From contig NZ_CP134706.1 of assembly GCF_038246755.1 (NCBI RefSeq), forward strand, positions 5,084,001 to 5,148,000: DNA of 64,000 nt. The letters are read 5' to 3'. The notes beneath the pieces are model-generated. The model was not told the origin of the DNA and did not search any database. It saw nothing but the letters and a program-made list of their open reading frames with translations. The stretch comes from Micromonospora sp. FIMYZ51 (GTDB taxonomy: Bacteria > Actinomycetota > Actinomycetes > Mycobacteriales > Micromonosporaceae). Positions 28,772 to 38,166 of the stretch are shown one piece after another. Every line of letters starts with the position of its first letter. Positions within the stretch are counted from its first letter, which is position 1. The position numbers and the translations under genes were made by a program.

Positions 28772-29752
28772 TCAGACCACGAGCATGTCGGGCGTGACGG
28801 CCGCTTCCGTATCCGGGATGCCCAGGTCCCTCGCCCGCTTGTCGGCAAGCGCCAGCAGCCGGCGGATCCGCCCCGCGATGGCGTCCTTGGTCAGCGGCGG
28901 GTCGGCAAGCGCGCCCAACTCCTCCAGGGACGCCTGCCGGTGCTCCAGGCGCAGCCGGCCGGCCGAGGTCAGGTGCTGCGGCGCGTCGTCGGCGAGGATC
29001 TCCAGCGCCCGGGTGACCCGGGCGGCGGCGGCCACCGCGGCCCGCGCCGACCGGCGCAGGTTCGCGTCGTCGAAGTTCGCCAGCCGGTTGGCCGTGGCCC
29101 GCACCTCGCGGCGTACCCGACGCTCCTCCCAGGCCAGCACGCTGGCGTGCGCGCCGATCCGGGTGAGCAGCGCGGCGATGGCGTCGCCGTCCTTGACCAC
29201 CACCCGGTCCACCCCGCGCACCTCCCGGTTCTTCGCGGTGATGCCGATCCGGCGCGCCGCGCCGACAAGCGCGAGGGCCGACTCCGGGCCGGGGCAGGTG
29301 ATCTCCAGGGCGCTGGACCGGCCCGGTTCGGTGAGCGAACCGTGCGCCATGAACGCGCCCCGCCAGGCGGAGACCGCGCAGCAGACGTTTGCGGCGACCA
29401 CGTGCGGTGGCAGGCCACGCACCGGTCGGCCCCGCACGTCCAGCAGCCCGGTCTGCCGGGCCAGGGCCTCACCGTCCTTGACCACCCGGACGATGAAGTG
29501 GCTGCCCTTGCGCAGTCCGCCGGAGGCGAGCACGTGGATCTCGCTCGGGTAGCCGTACACCTCGGCGATCTCCCGGCGTAGCCGGCGGGCCACCGCGCCG
29601 GTGTCCAGCTCCGCCTCGACCACCACCCGGCCGGAGACGATGTGCAGCCCACCGGCGAACCGCAGCAGCGCCGCCATCTCCGCCCGCCGACAGCAGGGCT
29701 TGGGCACGTCGACCCGACTCAGCTCGTCCTTGACCGCAGCCGTCATCGCCAT
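28772..29752 (-). CDS. whiA: Sporulation regulator WhiA
   Basis: A 326-residue protein combining a LAGLIDADG-like N-terminal domain ([13 protein letters not shown], about 25-40) with a C-terminal helix-turn-helix ([20 protein letters not shown]). In streptomycetes it works with WhiB to trigger sporulation septation, and it is widespread in Gram-positives. ATG at 29752 has GAGGGG about seven bases upstream. The order rapZ-yvcK-whiA is conserved. Intact. Confidence 0.96.
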   Translation of the reverse strand: MAMTAAVKDELSRVDVPKPCCRRAEMAALLRFAGGLHIVSGRVVVEAELDTGAVARRLRREIAEVYGYPSEIHVLASGGLRKGSHFIVRVVKDGEALARQTGLLDVRGRPVRGLPPHVVAANVCCAVSAWRGAFMAHGSLTEPGRSSALEITCPGPESALALVGAARRIGITAKNREVRGVDRVVVKDGDAIAALLTRIGAHASVLAWEERRVRREVRATANRLANFDDANLRRSARAAVAAAARVTRALEILADDAPQHLTSAGRLRLEHRQASLEELGALADPPLTKDAIAGRIRRLLALADKRARDLGIPDTEAAVTPDMLVV

Positions 29753-29806
29753 TGTGCGTCCCCTCACGGACCGGTTCCGGCGTGTCGCCGGAGATTACGT
29801 ACGTGT

Positions 29807-30784
29807 CTAACGATCGGCACCCAGGACGGGCACCAGGGCGGCGCCCAGGGCAGCCGGATCATGACGGGGAGTGCCGTCGTGGACCGCTACGGGAGCGAGT
29901 ACCAGTCGCGCTCCAAGCGATTCTGCCGCACGGCCCACCGGTTCGGGGTCACCGACCGCCTTGGCGTCGGCAAGCACGAAGTCGACCGCCAGCTCCGGCA
30001 GGTACCAGCGCAGCGCCGCCAGGTGGTCGGCGACGGAGAGACCGAGGGTCTCCTTCTCGGCGGCCAGGTTGAGGGTGACCAGCCGGCGGGCCGGGCTGGC
30101 CAGGATCGCCGCGGCCAGCTGCGGCACCAGCAGGTGCGGCAGCACGCTTGTGTACCAGCTGCCCGGTCCGAAGATCAGCCAGTCGGCCGCGCCGATCGCG
30201 GTGACCGCCTCCGCGCAGGCCGCCGGTGCCTGCGGGGTCAGCCGCAGCGACTCGACCCGGCCGGTGGTGACCGCCACCTGGTGCTGGCCGCGTACGGTGC
30301 AGACCTCGTCGGGGCGGCCCGGGTCCGCCCCGCGTACCCGGGCCTCGATGCCGACCGGCTGGCGCGACATCGGCAGCACCCGCCCGACCGCGCCGAGCAT
30401 CGCCCCGGCGTGTTCCAGGGCGGCCACCGGGTCGCCGAGCAGCTCCATCAGCCCGCAGAGCACCAGGTTGCCGACCGCGTGCCCGGCCAGCCCGTCGCCC
30501 CGGGTGCCGGTGGCGTTCGTCGCCTCGGCGAAGCGGTGCTGGAACAGCCCGGCGCTGCGCCGGGTGGCGGGATGATCCCCGGCGAGCGCGACCAACGCCT
30601 GGCGCAGGTCGCCGGGCGGCAGTCCGCCGCGCTCGGCGCGCAGCCGCCCGCTGGAACCACCGTCGTCGCCGACCGTCACCACCGCGGTGATGTCCAGGTC
30701 CAGCTCGGGTGCGCAGCGCCGCAGCGCCCGCAGCGAGGCGGAAAGGCCGTGGCCGCCACCGAAGGCCACCACCCGGATCGTCAT
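29807..30784 (-). CDS. yvcK: YvcK/CofD-like gluconeogenesis factor
   Basis: A 325-residue protein of the YvcK family (CofD-like fold), which binds UDP-sugars and influences carbon flux and cell-wall synthesis. Signatures: VVAFGGGHGLS (5-15), VGDDGGSSGRLR (38-49), and FGPGSWYTSVLPHLL. ATG at 30784 overlaps the rapZ stop by ATGA. A standard member of the rapZ-yvcK-whiA block. Confidence 0.94.
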   Translation of the reverse strand: MTIRVVAFGGGHGLSASLRALRRCAPELDLDITAVVTVGDDGGSSGRLRAERGGLPPGDLRQALVALAGDHPATRRSAGLFQHRFAEATNATGTRGDGLAGHAVGNLVLCGLMELLGDPVAALEHAGAMLGAVGRVLPMSRQPVGIEARVRGADPGRPDEVCTVRGQHQVAVTTGRVESLRLTPQAPAACAEAVTAIGAADWLIFGPGSWYTSVLPHLLVPQLAAAILASPARRLVTLNLAAEKETLGLSVADHLAALRWYLPELAVDFVLADAKAVGDPEPVGRAAESLGARLVLAPVAVHDGTPRHDPAALGAALVPVLGADR

Positions 30785-31746
30785 TCCCGCCCCAGGTCGC
30801 GGTGCTGGGCGTTGGCGGCCAGGCCGGTCCGCCGCAGTCGGGCGGCCAGTTCCTCGGCGATCGCCACGCTGCGGTGCTTGCCGCCGGTGCAGCCGACCGC
30901 CACCGTCAGGTACCGCTTGCCCTCCCGCTCGAAGCCGGCGGTGGTGGCGTTGACCAGGTCCGCGTACGACTCCAGGAAGGCGTCCGCACCCTCCTGGCCC
31001 AGCACGTACGCGCTTACCGCCTCTTCCCGCCCGGTGTGCTCGCGCAACTCCGGCACCCAGTACGGGTTGGGCAGGAACCGGGCGTCGAGCACGAAGTCGG
31101 CGTCCGGCGGCAGGCCGTACTTGAAGCCGAAGGAGATCACGGTCAGCCGCAGCCGGCGGGTGTCCTCCGCGCCGAACAGCTCCTCGATACGCCGACGCAA
31201 CTGGTTGACGTTGAGGTGGCTGGTGTCGATGATCACGTCCGCCTGGTCGCGGGCCTCCTCCAGCAGGCCGCGTTCGACCGCGATGCCGTCGGCGAGCCGT
31301 CCGTCGCCCTGCAACGGATGCGAGCGTCGGACGCTCTCGAAGCGGCGGATCAGCACCTCGTCGTCGGCGTCGACGAAGACCACCCGGGGCGCGTAGCCGC
31401 GCTCCTTCAGCTCCCGGATCGCCTCCGCCAGGTCGGTGGAGAAGGCCCGGGAGCGGACGTCAAGCACCATCGCGGTACGCCGGGCCGCCCCACCGGCCTT
31501 CACCGCCAGCTCGGCCATGTCCAGCAGCAGAGCCTGCGGCAGGTTGTCCACCACGTAGAAGCCGACGTTCTCCAGGGCCCGGGCCACGGTGCTGCGGCCA
31601 CCGCCCGACAGGCCGGTGACCACGACAAGCGTGGTGTCCGTCTCGGCCGCCGTGCCGGAAACACCTGCGTGGTGACCGGTCGTGTGCGCCTCGCCCACCC
31701 CATCAACCCCCAAGCCGTGGCGCCGCGGTCGGGACCGACCGGGCAT
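30781..31746 (-). CDS. rapZ: RNase adapter RapZ / YvcJ-type nucleotide-binding protein
   Basis: About 321 residues. The P-loop is VVTGLSGGGRST, the family then shows NVGFYVVDNLPQALL, IIDTSHLNVNQLR, and the C-terminal CTGGKHRSVA (RapZ phosphate-binding/UDP-GlcNAc-sensing domain). ATG at 31746 is used; TTG 31752 is also possible, and no clear ribosome-binding site is visible for either. The N-terminus is some 30 residues longer than usual, so a more internal start may be real. In many actinobacteria uvrC lies directly upstream; here about 11 kb separates them. Confidence 0.93.
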   Translation of the reverse strand: MPGRSRPRRHGLGVDGVGEAHTTGHHAGVSGTAAETDTTLVVVTGLSGGGRSTVARALENVGFYVVDNLPQALLLDMAELAVKAGGAARRTAMVLDVRSRAFSTDLAEAIRELKERGYAPRVVFVDADDEVLIRRFESVRRSHPLQGDGRLADGIAVERGLLEEARDQADVIIDTSHLNVNQLRRRIEELFGAEDTRRLRLTVISFGFKYGLPPDADFVLDARFLPNPYWVPELREHTGREEAVSAYVLGQEGADAFLESYADLVNATTAGFEREGKRYLTVAVGCTGGKHRSVAIAEELAARLRRTGLAANAQHRDLGRE

Positions 31747-31886
31747 GGTCAAACAGCGACTCTAGTGCGGTGTGCAGGACCGTTGCCAGTGCCGCCACGA
31801 GCGGCCCGGCCAGCCCTGTCGTGCCTGGACATCCGCCTGTCGTCTGGTTGACGGCGGGCGGTGCCGCCAGGCGCTATTCTCCGGCA

Positions 31887-32537
31887 ATGGGCAGACACGG
31901 GGCGCGACTGCGCTGGGTGGTGGCCCTCGTCTCGGCCACCGTCGCTGTGCTCGCCACCATCGACCACGCCCGGCAGCGTGAACGCGAGCACGCCGCCAGC
32001 CCCGACGCGGTCACGGTCACCGTCGAGGCCATGCTGCCGGCAGCCGACCAGGTGGCCGACCTGACCGCCGCGTACGGCTGGCGAAACGGCTCCGCGATCA
32101 CCGGCGACCCCGACAACCAGTCGGTGCTGCTGCGGCTGAACTGGACCGGGCCGAGCCAGCCGGGCACCTACCAGGTGATCCTGCTGGACAACCGGCTGAC
32201 CCCGGCCCGGGTGCTGCCGCCGGTCGGTGGCCGGGACACCGACGGCAGCGTCGGGGCCAACTGGGCCGACTCCTACGAGAAACTCGCCGAGCGGTACGAC
32301 TGGCTGGCCGGCCTCGTCACCCGCCCGGAGTCGAGCGACTCGCTGCGTACCCCGGACAACCTCGGCGCGGTGGGCACCTCGGCGACGGCCGGCGGCAGCC
32401 TGGTGGCGCTGTTCCGGATGGGCCCCGGCGCCGCCCCGCTCACCGACCCGTCGGACCTGCTTGTCGCCTTCTGCCACGTCGACTTCTCCGGCACCCCCCG
32501 CTGGGCCAAACCGGTCCCCGTGCCGGCACCCTCCTGA
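31887..32537 (+). CDS. Hypothetical membrane-anchored protein
   Basis: 216 residues with a short N-terminal hydrophobic segment (LRWVVALVSATVAVLATI, about 8-25) preceded by Arg residues, so probably anchored with the rest outside. The remainder is soluble, Asp/Pro/Gly-rich, with no domain I recognise. ATG at 31887 follows a modest purine stretch; it is divergent from rapZ. Confidence 0.65.
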   Translation: MGRHGARLRWVVALVSATVAVLATIDHARQREREHAASPDAVTVTVEAMLPAADQVADLTAAYGWRNGSAITGDPDNQSVLLRLNWTGPSQPGTYQVILLDNRLTPARVLPPVGGRDTDGSVGANWADSYEKLAERYDWLAGLVTRPESSDSLRTPDNLGAVGTSATAGGSLVALFRMGPGAAPLTDPSDLLVAFCHVDFSGTPRWAKPVPVPAPS

Positions 32538-32585
32538 CCGCTCGCCGCCGCCCCTGGTCGGTGTCGGTGCCAGCGGTCCGCGCGG

Positions 32586-33100
32586 TCAGGCCCCGGGCAG
32601 TTCCGCGAGGGCGACGGCGGTGCCGGTCACCGCGATCCCGGTTCCGGGTTGGGCGGGGATGTCCACAGTGAGCAGGCTCGGTCGGCCCATGTCCTCGCCC
32701 TGCTGCACGGTGACCGTTGCGGGCGGCGTCACCAGACGCATCTCGCGCAGATAGCCACCGAAGGCGGCGGCTGCCGCGCCGGTCGCGGCGTCCTCGACGA
32801 CCCCGCCGGGCGGGAACGGGTTACGCGCGTGGAACACCAGCGCCGACTCGCGGTAGACCAGGTCGATTGTGGTCCAGCCACGGGCGGCCATCAGGCTGCG
32901 CAGCGCCGGCACGTCGTAGTCCAGGTCGGCCAGGCGCTGGCGGCTCGCGGCGGCCACGATGGGATGCCATGCCCCGGCGTACGCGACCCGCGGCGGCAGC
33001 GTCGCGTCGAGGTCGTCACGCCGCCAGCGTCCAGCACGACACCGGCCGGGTTGCCGCCGGCTGGATCGGCAGTGAACGCGGCGTATCGGAGGATCTCCAT
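32586..33100 (-). pseudogene. PhzF-family epimerase/isomerase remnant (internal deletion and frameshift)
   Basis: The N-terminus MEILRYAAFTADPAGGNPAG (from ATG 33100) is a perfect PhzF-like start, and the C-terminal part (VVEDAATGAAAAAFGGYL, QGEDMGRPSLL) ends the protein in another frame. The part between is too short by roughly 90 residues: after about VVLDAGG the other frame continues DDLDATLPPRVAYAG. The missing segment includes the family catalytic Glu motif (GYSETAF-like). So a deletion near 33010-33030 removed the core and broke the frame. Intact PhzF proteins are about 270-290 residues. Confidence 0.8.
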
Positions 33101-33160
33101 GATCGGAAACCTAGGCAGCGCACTCGGTACGCCAGGCGCGGGGCGGTCGCGCGCAGCGGC

Positions 33161-34372
33161 TCAATCGGCGCGGCGGATGGCCAGCAGGGCGACGTCGTCG
33201 GTCGGCCGCTCGTCGGCCGCGGCGGCCATGATGTGGTCGCACAACGCCTCGGTCGGCCCCGACTGGATGGCGTTGGCGAGCCGCTCGATGCCGGTGTCGA
33301 TCAGTTCGCCACGGCGTTCGACAAGTCCGTCGGTGTAGAACACGAGCGTCGCGCCCGGCGGCAGGTCCAGCACCGTGGTGTGGCGGTCGGCGGGGGGCCG
33401 GCCCACGCCGAACGGCCGGTCCACGACGAGATCCACCAGACGGGCGGGTTGGCCGGGAACGGCCAGCAGCGGCCGTAGGTGGCCCGCGCAGGAGAGGTGC
33501 ACAGTCGTACGGTCGGGAGCGATGAGGGCGTAGAGAGCGGTGGTGAGGGTGCCGGCCTCGAAATGATGGATCTTGCGATCGAGGGAGGTGAGCACCTCCG
33601 CCGGATCGTGACAGTCGAGTGCGTAGGCGCGTAGCGCACTGCGGATGCGCCCCATGACGACGGCGGAGGGCAAACCGTGACCGGAGACGTCGCCGATGAC
33701 GGCACCCAGCCAGCCCGACGGCAGGGTGAACACGTCGTACCAGTCACCGCCGATGCCCAGGTCGTGACCGGGCACGTACCGGGCGGCCAGTTCCAGTCCG
33801 AGGATGTCGGGTAGCCGGCTGGGCAGCAGGCTGCGTTGCAGGGCCAGCGCCGCCTGCCGGGCGAGGACCTGCGCCCGGACCTGGCCTGCGGAGCTGGCGC
33901 GATCGGCGACGAGCTGCAACAGCTGCACATCGTCGGCACCGAAGTGCCGCAGGCTCAGGGAGCCGACGTGCAGCACGCCGACCAGATTGCCGTTGGCCAG
34001 CATGGGCACACCCAGCAGGGCACGTACCCCCGCGTCGAGCAGGATCGGATTCACCACGTCGGCAGGGGTGACGTCGTAGATCACCACGGGCGCGGCGGTG
34101 GCCGCCACGCGGCCGGCGAAGCCCACTCCGACCCGAATCCGGAATCCGCGCCGCACCTCCTCCTCCAGGCCCTTGGCGGCCGTCGCGACGAGTTCACCGG
34201 TGTGGCCGTCCAGCAGCAGGATGGTGGCGGTATCGACCTTGAGCAGGTCCCGAACCCGGTCAAGCAGCTCCTCGAACAGGTCGGCGACGTTCAGGTTGGA
34301 CAAGATCGGGTCGGTGATCGCCTCGAATCGGCGCAACCGCTCCTCGTTTGTCACCAGCTCGGCGTCAGCCAC
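33161..34372 (-). CDS. GAF domain PP2C-type Ser/Thr phosphatase (SpoIIE/RsbU-like)
   Basis: A 403-residue signalling protein: N-terminal helix, GAF sensory domain (about 20-170), then PPM/SpoIIE phosphatase domain (about 190-400). Metal-site motifs are GGDWYDVF, IGDVSGHGLPSA, FYTDGLVERRG and RPTDDVALL. Such proteins dephosphorylate anti-anti-sigma factors in stress-sigma partner-switching. No sigma or anti-sigma gene is adjacent, so the partner is not visible. Confidence 0.9.
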   Translation of the reverse strand: MADAELVTNEERLRRFEAITDPILSNLNVADLFEELLDRVRDLLKVDTATILLLDGHTGELVATAAKGLEEEVRRGFRIRVGVGFAGRVAATAAPVVIYDVTPADVVNPILLDAGVRALLGVPMLANGNLVGVLHVGSLSLRHFGADDVQLLQLVADRASSAGQVRAQVLARQAALALQRSLLPSRLPDILGLELAARYVPGHDLGIGGDWYDVFTLPSGWLGAVIGDVSGHGLPSAVVMGRIRSALRAYALDCHDPAEVLTSLDRKIHHFEAGTLTTALYALIAPDRTTVHLSCAGHLRPLLAVPGQPARLVDLVVDRPFGVGRPPADRHTTVLDLPPGATLVFYTDGLVERRGELIDTGIERLANAIQSGPTEALCDHIMAAAADERPTDDVALLAIRRAD

Positions 34373-34431
34373 GCAGGCAGCCTAGCGGCCAACCCCCCGC
34401 CAGCAGCATCGCGGCGGCCCGGATGGTGCAG

Positions 34432-35310
34432 CTACCGCACCATCAGGGTGCGCAGCACCGTGCTGATCTCGTCCGGCGCTTCCTCGGCCATGAAGTGCCC
34501 GGCCGACGTGGTGCGGTGCTCCAGATCCGCGGCCCAGTTGTGCCACAGCGCGGTCGCGTCGTAGCCAAGCGCGGCACCCCAGTCCTGCTGGACGACGGTG
34601 ACCGGCATCGACAGCTGGCGTCCGGCGGCCCGGTCGGCCCGATCGTGGTCGATGTCGATGCCGGCCGAGGCGCGGTAGTCGGCGACGATCGAGGGGACCG
34701 CCGCGCGGGAGGCGCGCAGGTACTCCGCCCGCACCTGCGCCGGAATGGCCTGCGGATGCTGGGCCCAGACGTCGAGGAAGTAGCCGAAGAAGGCGTCCGC
34801 GCTGGCGCTGATCATCTGCTCGGGCAGGCCGGGCGGCTGGGCCATCAGGTACAGGTGGAAGGCGACCGCGGCGGAGGACCCGTGCAGAATGTCCCACATG
34901 TCCAACGTCGGCAGCACGTCGAGGATGGCGAGGTGGGTGATCGCCTCCGGATGGTCGAGGCCGGCCCGGATGGCGACGAGGGCGCCGCGGTCATGTCCGG
35001 CCAGGGCGAAGCGCTCGTGGCCGAGCTTGCTGGCGAGGGTGACGACATCGGCGGCCATGGTCCGCTTGGCGTAGGTGTCGGCGTCGCGGGCGACGGGCTT
35101 GTCGCTGGCACCGTAGCCGCGCAGGTCGGGACAGAGCACGGTGTGGTCGGTGGCCAGGTCGGTGGCGACGTGCCGCCACATGACGTTGGTCTGCGGGAAG
35201 CCGTGCAACAGCACGATCGGGCTGCCCGTACCCCCCACCGCCACGTTCAGGGTCACGTCCCCGTCGACGGCGACGCGCTGGTAGTCGAAACCGGGAATGC
35301 CAATAGTCAT
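34432..35310 (-). CDS. Alpha/beta hydrolase, epoxide-hydrolase/haloacetate-dehalogenase type
   Basis: A 292-residue alpha/beta-hydrolase. The nucleophile elbow AGHDRGALVA has Asp (D107) rather than Ser, as in epoxide hydrolases and dehalogenases; the oxyanion region is LLHGFPQTNVMW (34-45) and the catalytic His is in SAGHFMAEEAP. Compared with fluoroacetate dehalogenases the second active-site Arg after HDRG and the Trp following His in the cap are Leu here, so a defluorinase role is unlikely. ATG at 35310 is chosen. It is divergent from a BTAD regulator, a frequent actinobacterial pairing. Confidence 0.87.
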   Translation of the reverse strand: MTIGIPGFDYQRVAVDGDVTLNVAVGGTGSPIVLLHGFPQTNVMWRHVATDLATDHTVLCPDLRGYGASDKPVARDADTYAKRTMAADVVTLASKLGHERFALAGHDRGALVAIRAGLDHPEAITHLAILDVLPTLDMWDILHGSSAAVAFHLYLMAQPPGLPEQMISASADAFFGYFLDVWAQHPQAIPAQVRAEYLRASRAAVPSIVADYRASAGIDIDHDRADRAAGRQLSMPVTVVQQDWGAALGYDATALWHNWAADLEHRTTSAGHFMAEEAPDEISTVLRTLMVR

Positions 35311-35413
35311 TGTTGTCCTTTTCTCGTCGGGTGGACGATCCCAGCTTGCCGAGCGCGGATGAGCAGACGATGAGCGCGATACGTTGTGCCCAGACGGAAG
35401 GGCGGTTCGATCA

Positions 35414-37378
35414 GTGCAGGTCAGCTTCGGTGTGCTCGGGCCGGTCGTCGCCTGGGACAGCGCCGGCGCGCCGCTCGACCTGAAGGGGCCGAAGCACCGG
35501 GCGGTACTGGCGCGACTGCTCGTCGCACGCGGTCGGGTCGTACCTGTCGACCGCCTCGTCGACGACCTGTGGCAGGAGCCCGCACCGGGCGCGGTGGCAA
35601 GCGTCCGCACGTTCGTGGCGGCGTTGCGGCGCGCCCTGGAACCACAGCGCCCACCGCGCGAGGCGGCTCGGTTACTGGTCACCGAGGGCCCGGGCTATGC
35701 GCTCCGGGCGGCGTCCGACGCGGTCGACGCCTGGCGGTTCGCGGACGAGGTAAGCGCCGCGTCCACCGCGCCGCCGCACGCGGCGGTCGAACGACTCGAC
35801 CGCGCCCTGGGCTGGTGGCGCGGGCCCGCGTACGCCGGCCTCGACGACGAGCCGTGGGCGCTGGTCGAGCGTTCCCGCCTCGAACAGCTCCGGCTGAACG
35901 CGATCGAGCAGCGTGCCGAGGCGCGACTGACCGTCGGGCGCGCCTCGGACGTGGTACCGGATCTCGACGCCCACGTGGCCGAACATCCGTGGCGGGAGGA
36001 GGCGTGGCGGCTGCTGGCGCTGGCCCTGTACCGCGCGGGCCGCCAGGGTGATGCGCTCGCGGTGTTGCGCCGGGCCCGCAGTCTGCTGCGGGAACAGCTG
36101 GGCATCGATCCGGGCCCGCGGCTGCGTGGCCTGGAGACCGACATCCTGCGGCAAGCCGATCGGGTCGACGACACTGACGCGGTGAGGGGACCGGAACGGG
36201 TCTGGGCGGAGACCGCAGCGGCGTACGACCGCACGGTCGCCGCCGGCTCCGGGTCCCGGCTGGAGTCGACGGTCGGCCTGCTGCGAAGTCTCGCCGTGAC
36301 CGGGCCGAGCGGACTTGAGGCGGCGCGGCAGCAGCGGATCGCGGCCATCACCGCCGCCGAGCAGCTTGGTGATCCCGAGCTCACCGCCCGGGTGATCGGC
36401 GGCTACGACGTACCCGCGATCTGGACTCGCTCGGATGATCCGGCCCAGGCAGCGCAGATCGTGGCGGCGGCCGAGCGGGCCCTGGCCGCCGCACATCCCG
36501 GCTCGTCCGAGGCCACCCGAGCCCGACTGCTGGCCACCATCGCGGTGGAGTCACGCGGTACGCGCGCGGCGCGCGGAGCCGAGGCGGCCCGGGAGGCGGA
36601 GCGGATCGCGCGTCGTCTGGGTGACCCGGCCCTGCTTGCCTTCGCACTGAACGGCGTGTTCATGCAGACCTTTCACCGCGCGGGCCTGGCACCCGAGCGG
36701 GACCGCATCGGCGCCGAACTGGTCACCCTCTCCGCCCAGCACGGCCTGGGAACGTTCGAGATCCTCGGCCATCTCGTCCGGTTGCAGGCCCGCAGCGCGC
36801 TCGCCGACTTCGCCACCGCCGACCAACACGCCAGCGCGGCGGACCGGCTCGCCGAACGGCACGACCGCCCGCTGGTCGGCGTGTTCACCACGTGGTACCG
36901 CGCGCTGCGACTGGCCGCGACCGAGCCGTCGCCGCAAGCCGCCGAAGCGGCCTACCGCGACGCGGCGAACCGGCTCGCCACCGCCGGCATGCCCGGCGTC
37001 GACCGGGGCCTGCTGCCGCTTGCCCTGCTGTGCCTGCGGGTGTCTGCTGGCGAACCGGTACGCCTCGACGACGAACCCGATTTCGGCCCCTACCTGCCCT
37101 GGGTGCGCCCACTGGTCCTACTGGGCCGGGACCGCCCGGCCGAGGCCGCCGCAGCGCTGCGTCAGGCCCCGGATCCGCCGCGCGACCTGCTCTTCGAGGC
37201 CATCTGGTGCCTTCGGGCACAAGCGGCAATCGCCCTGGACGACCGGACAGCGATGAAGCGCGCCCGGCTCGAACTCACGCCGGCCGCCGACGAACTGGCC
37301 GGGGCCGGCAGCGGCATGCTCACCGCCGGCCCCGTCGCACGCCACCTCGCCGACCTCGACGCGGCCCTGAGCAGATGA
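35414..37378 (+). CDS. BTAD-domain (SARP-like) transcriptional regulator with TPR-type C-terminus
   Basis: A 654-residue regulator: OmpR-like winged helix (about 1-95, FGVLGPVVAWDSAGAP), BTAD/TPR domain (about 100-250, ending LREQLGIDPGPRLRGLE) and a long Ala-rich helical repeat region. It lacks the NB-ARC ATPase found in larger SARPs. GTG at 35414 has GAAGGG 11 bp upstream. The 103-bp region to the divergent hydrolase (35311-35413) must carry both promoters, so it probably regulates that gene. Confidence 0.88.
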   Translation: MQVSFGVLGPVVAWDSAGAPLDLKGPKHRAVLARLLVARGRVVPVDRLVDDLWQEPAPGAVASVRTFVAALRRALEPQRPPREAARLLVTEGPGYALRAASDAVDAWRFADEVSAASTAPPHAAVERLDRALGWWRGPAYAGLDDEPWALVERSRLEQLRLNAIEQRAEARLTVGRASDVVPDLDAHVAEHPWREEAWRLLALALYRAGRQGDALAVLRRARSLLREQLGIDPGPRLRGLETDILRQADRVDDTDAVRGPERVWAETAAAYDRTVAAGSGSRLESTVGLLRSLAVTGPSGLEAARQQRIAAITAAEQLGDPELTARVIGGYDVPAIWTRSDDPAQAAQIVAAAERALAAAHPGSSEATRARLLATIAVESRGTRAARGAEAAREAERIARRLGDPALLAFALNGVFMQTFHRAGLAPERDRIGAELVTLSAQHGLGTFEILGHLVRLQARSALADFATADQHASAADRLAERHDRPLVGVFTTWYRALRLAATEPSPQAAEAAYRDAANRLATAGMPGVDRGLLPLALLCLRVSAGEPVRLDDEPDFGPYLPWVRPLVLLGRDRPAEAAAALRQAPDPPRDLLFEAIWCLRAQAAIALDDRTAMKRARLELTPAADELAGAGSGMLTAGPVARHLADLDAALSR

Positions 37379-37445
37379 GCGGGCTCATTGTCACCGGCCC
37401 GTGTGCCCGATCGGCAGCCGCAGGAGCTTCAGCCGTACGGAAGTT

Positions 37446-38078
37446 CTATCGGTCGGTGAAGGCGCCGGCGCGGGCGGCGGTGGCCGCGCTGCGGGCGACG
37501 CGTTCGGCACCGCGCGCGTCGCCCGCCTCCCGCATGAGTACCAGCTCGTGATACAGCGGGGCGGTTGCGGCGATCAGCAGCCGGCGGGCGTCGGTGCCGG
37601 CCGGTATCTCGCGGCGTTCGACGGCGCGTCGCACGATCTCGGCGCAGCGGTCGTACCGGCCGGCCCAGAACGAGCGCAGGGCGTCGGCGGCCTGCGCGGA
37701 CCGGAACGACGCGGCGATCAGCGCGACGGTCACCGGGTCGGCGGTCAGTGCGGCATGCACCTCGTGGTTGATCGCGATCAGGTCACCCTCAAGCGAACCC
37801 GTGTCGGGCGGGCGCCACGCATCGACGCTCGCCTCGGCCAGGACGTCGGCCAGCAGGCCACCGACATCCCGCCAGCGCCGGTACACCGTCGTGCGGTGTA
37901 CGCCCGAACGCTCGGCCACCACGTCGATGCTCAGTGAGTCGTAGCCGTGCTGCACCAGCTGGGCGAGCGCGGCGTCGAGCACGCGGCGCCGGACGGCTGC
38001 GCTGCGCCCGCCGGGCCGGCGCATCCGGCCGGTCACGGACTCGTCGGAAAGATCGCTTGTCGATCGGGGCGACGCCAT
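37446..38078 (-). CDS. TetR-family repressor (probable regulator of the Vgb gene)
   Basis: A 210-residue TetR protein. The N-terminal HTH is clear: ALAQLVQHGYDSLSIDVV then RSGVHRTTVYRRW (about 38-70). The C-terminal part is a ligand domain of the TetR_C type. It is divergent from the virginiamycin-B-lyase-like gene, with a palindrome between them. Probable repressor of that lyase and of itself. Confidence 0.9.
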   Translation of the reverse strand: MASPRSTSDLSDESVTGRMRRPGGRSAAVRRRVLDAALAQLVQHGYDSLSIDVVAERSGVHRTTVYRRWRDVGGLLADVLAEASVDAWRPPDTGSLEGDLIAINHEVHAALTADPVTVALIAASFRSAQAADALRSFWAGRYDRCAEIVRRAVERREIPAGTDARRLLIAATAPLYHELVLMREAGDARGAERVARSAATAARAGAFTDR

Positions 38079-38092
38079 GCCACGATGTTATC

Positions 38093-38106
38093 GCTACATG
38101 CGTAGC
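38093..38106. promoter_or_regulatory. Candidate TetR operator
   Basis: GCTACATGCGTAGC has exact 5-bp arms (GCTAC/GTAGC) and lies 15 bp from the TetR start and about 60 bp from the Vgb start, inside an AT-richer stretch (TTATC...TTTAA). Position and symmetry fit a TetR operator. Confidence 0.55.
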
Positions 38107-38166
38107 TTTAATGAGCGAGGACCTCATCGAACGCATCGCCATCGAGAACGGACTGGAGCGAATCTC

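Noticed and set aside
34432..35310. Fluoroacetate dehalogenase
   Set aside because: The Asp nucleophile is there, but the second Arg and the Trp of the halide pocket are replaced by Leu residues. A general epoxide hydrolase/dehalogenase label is safer.
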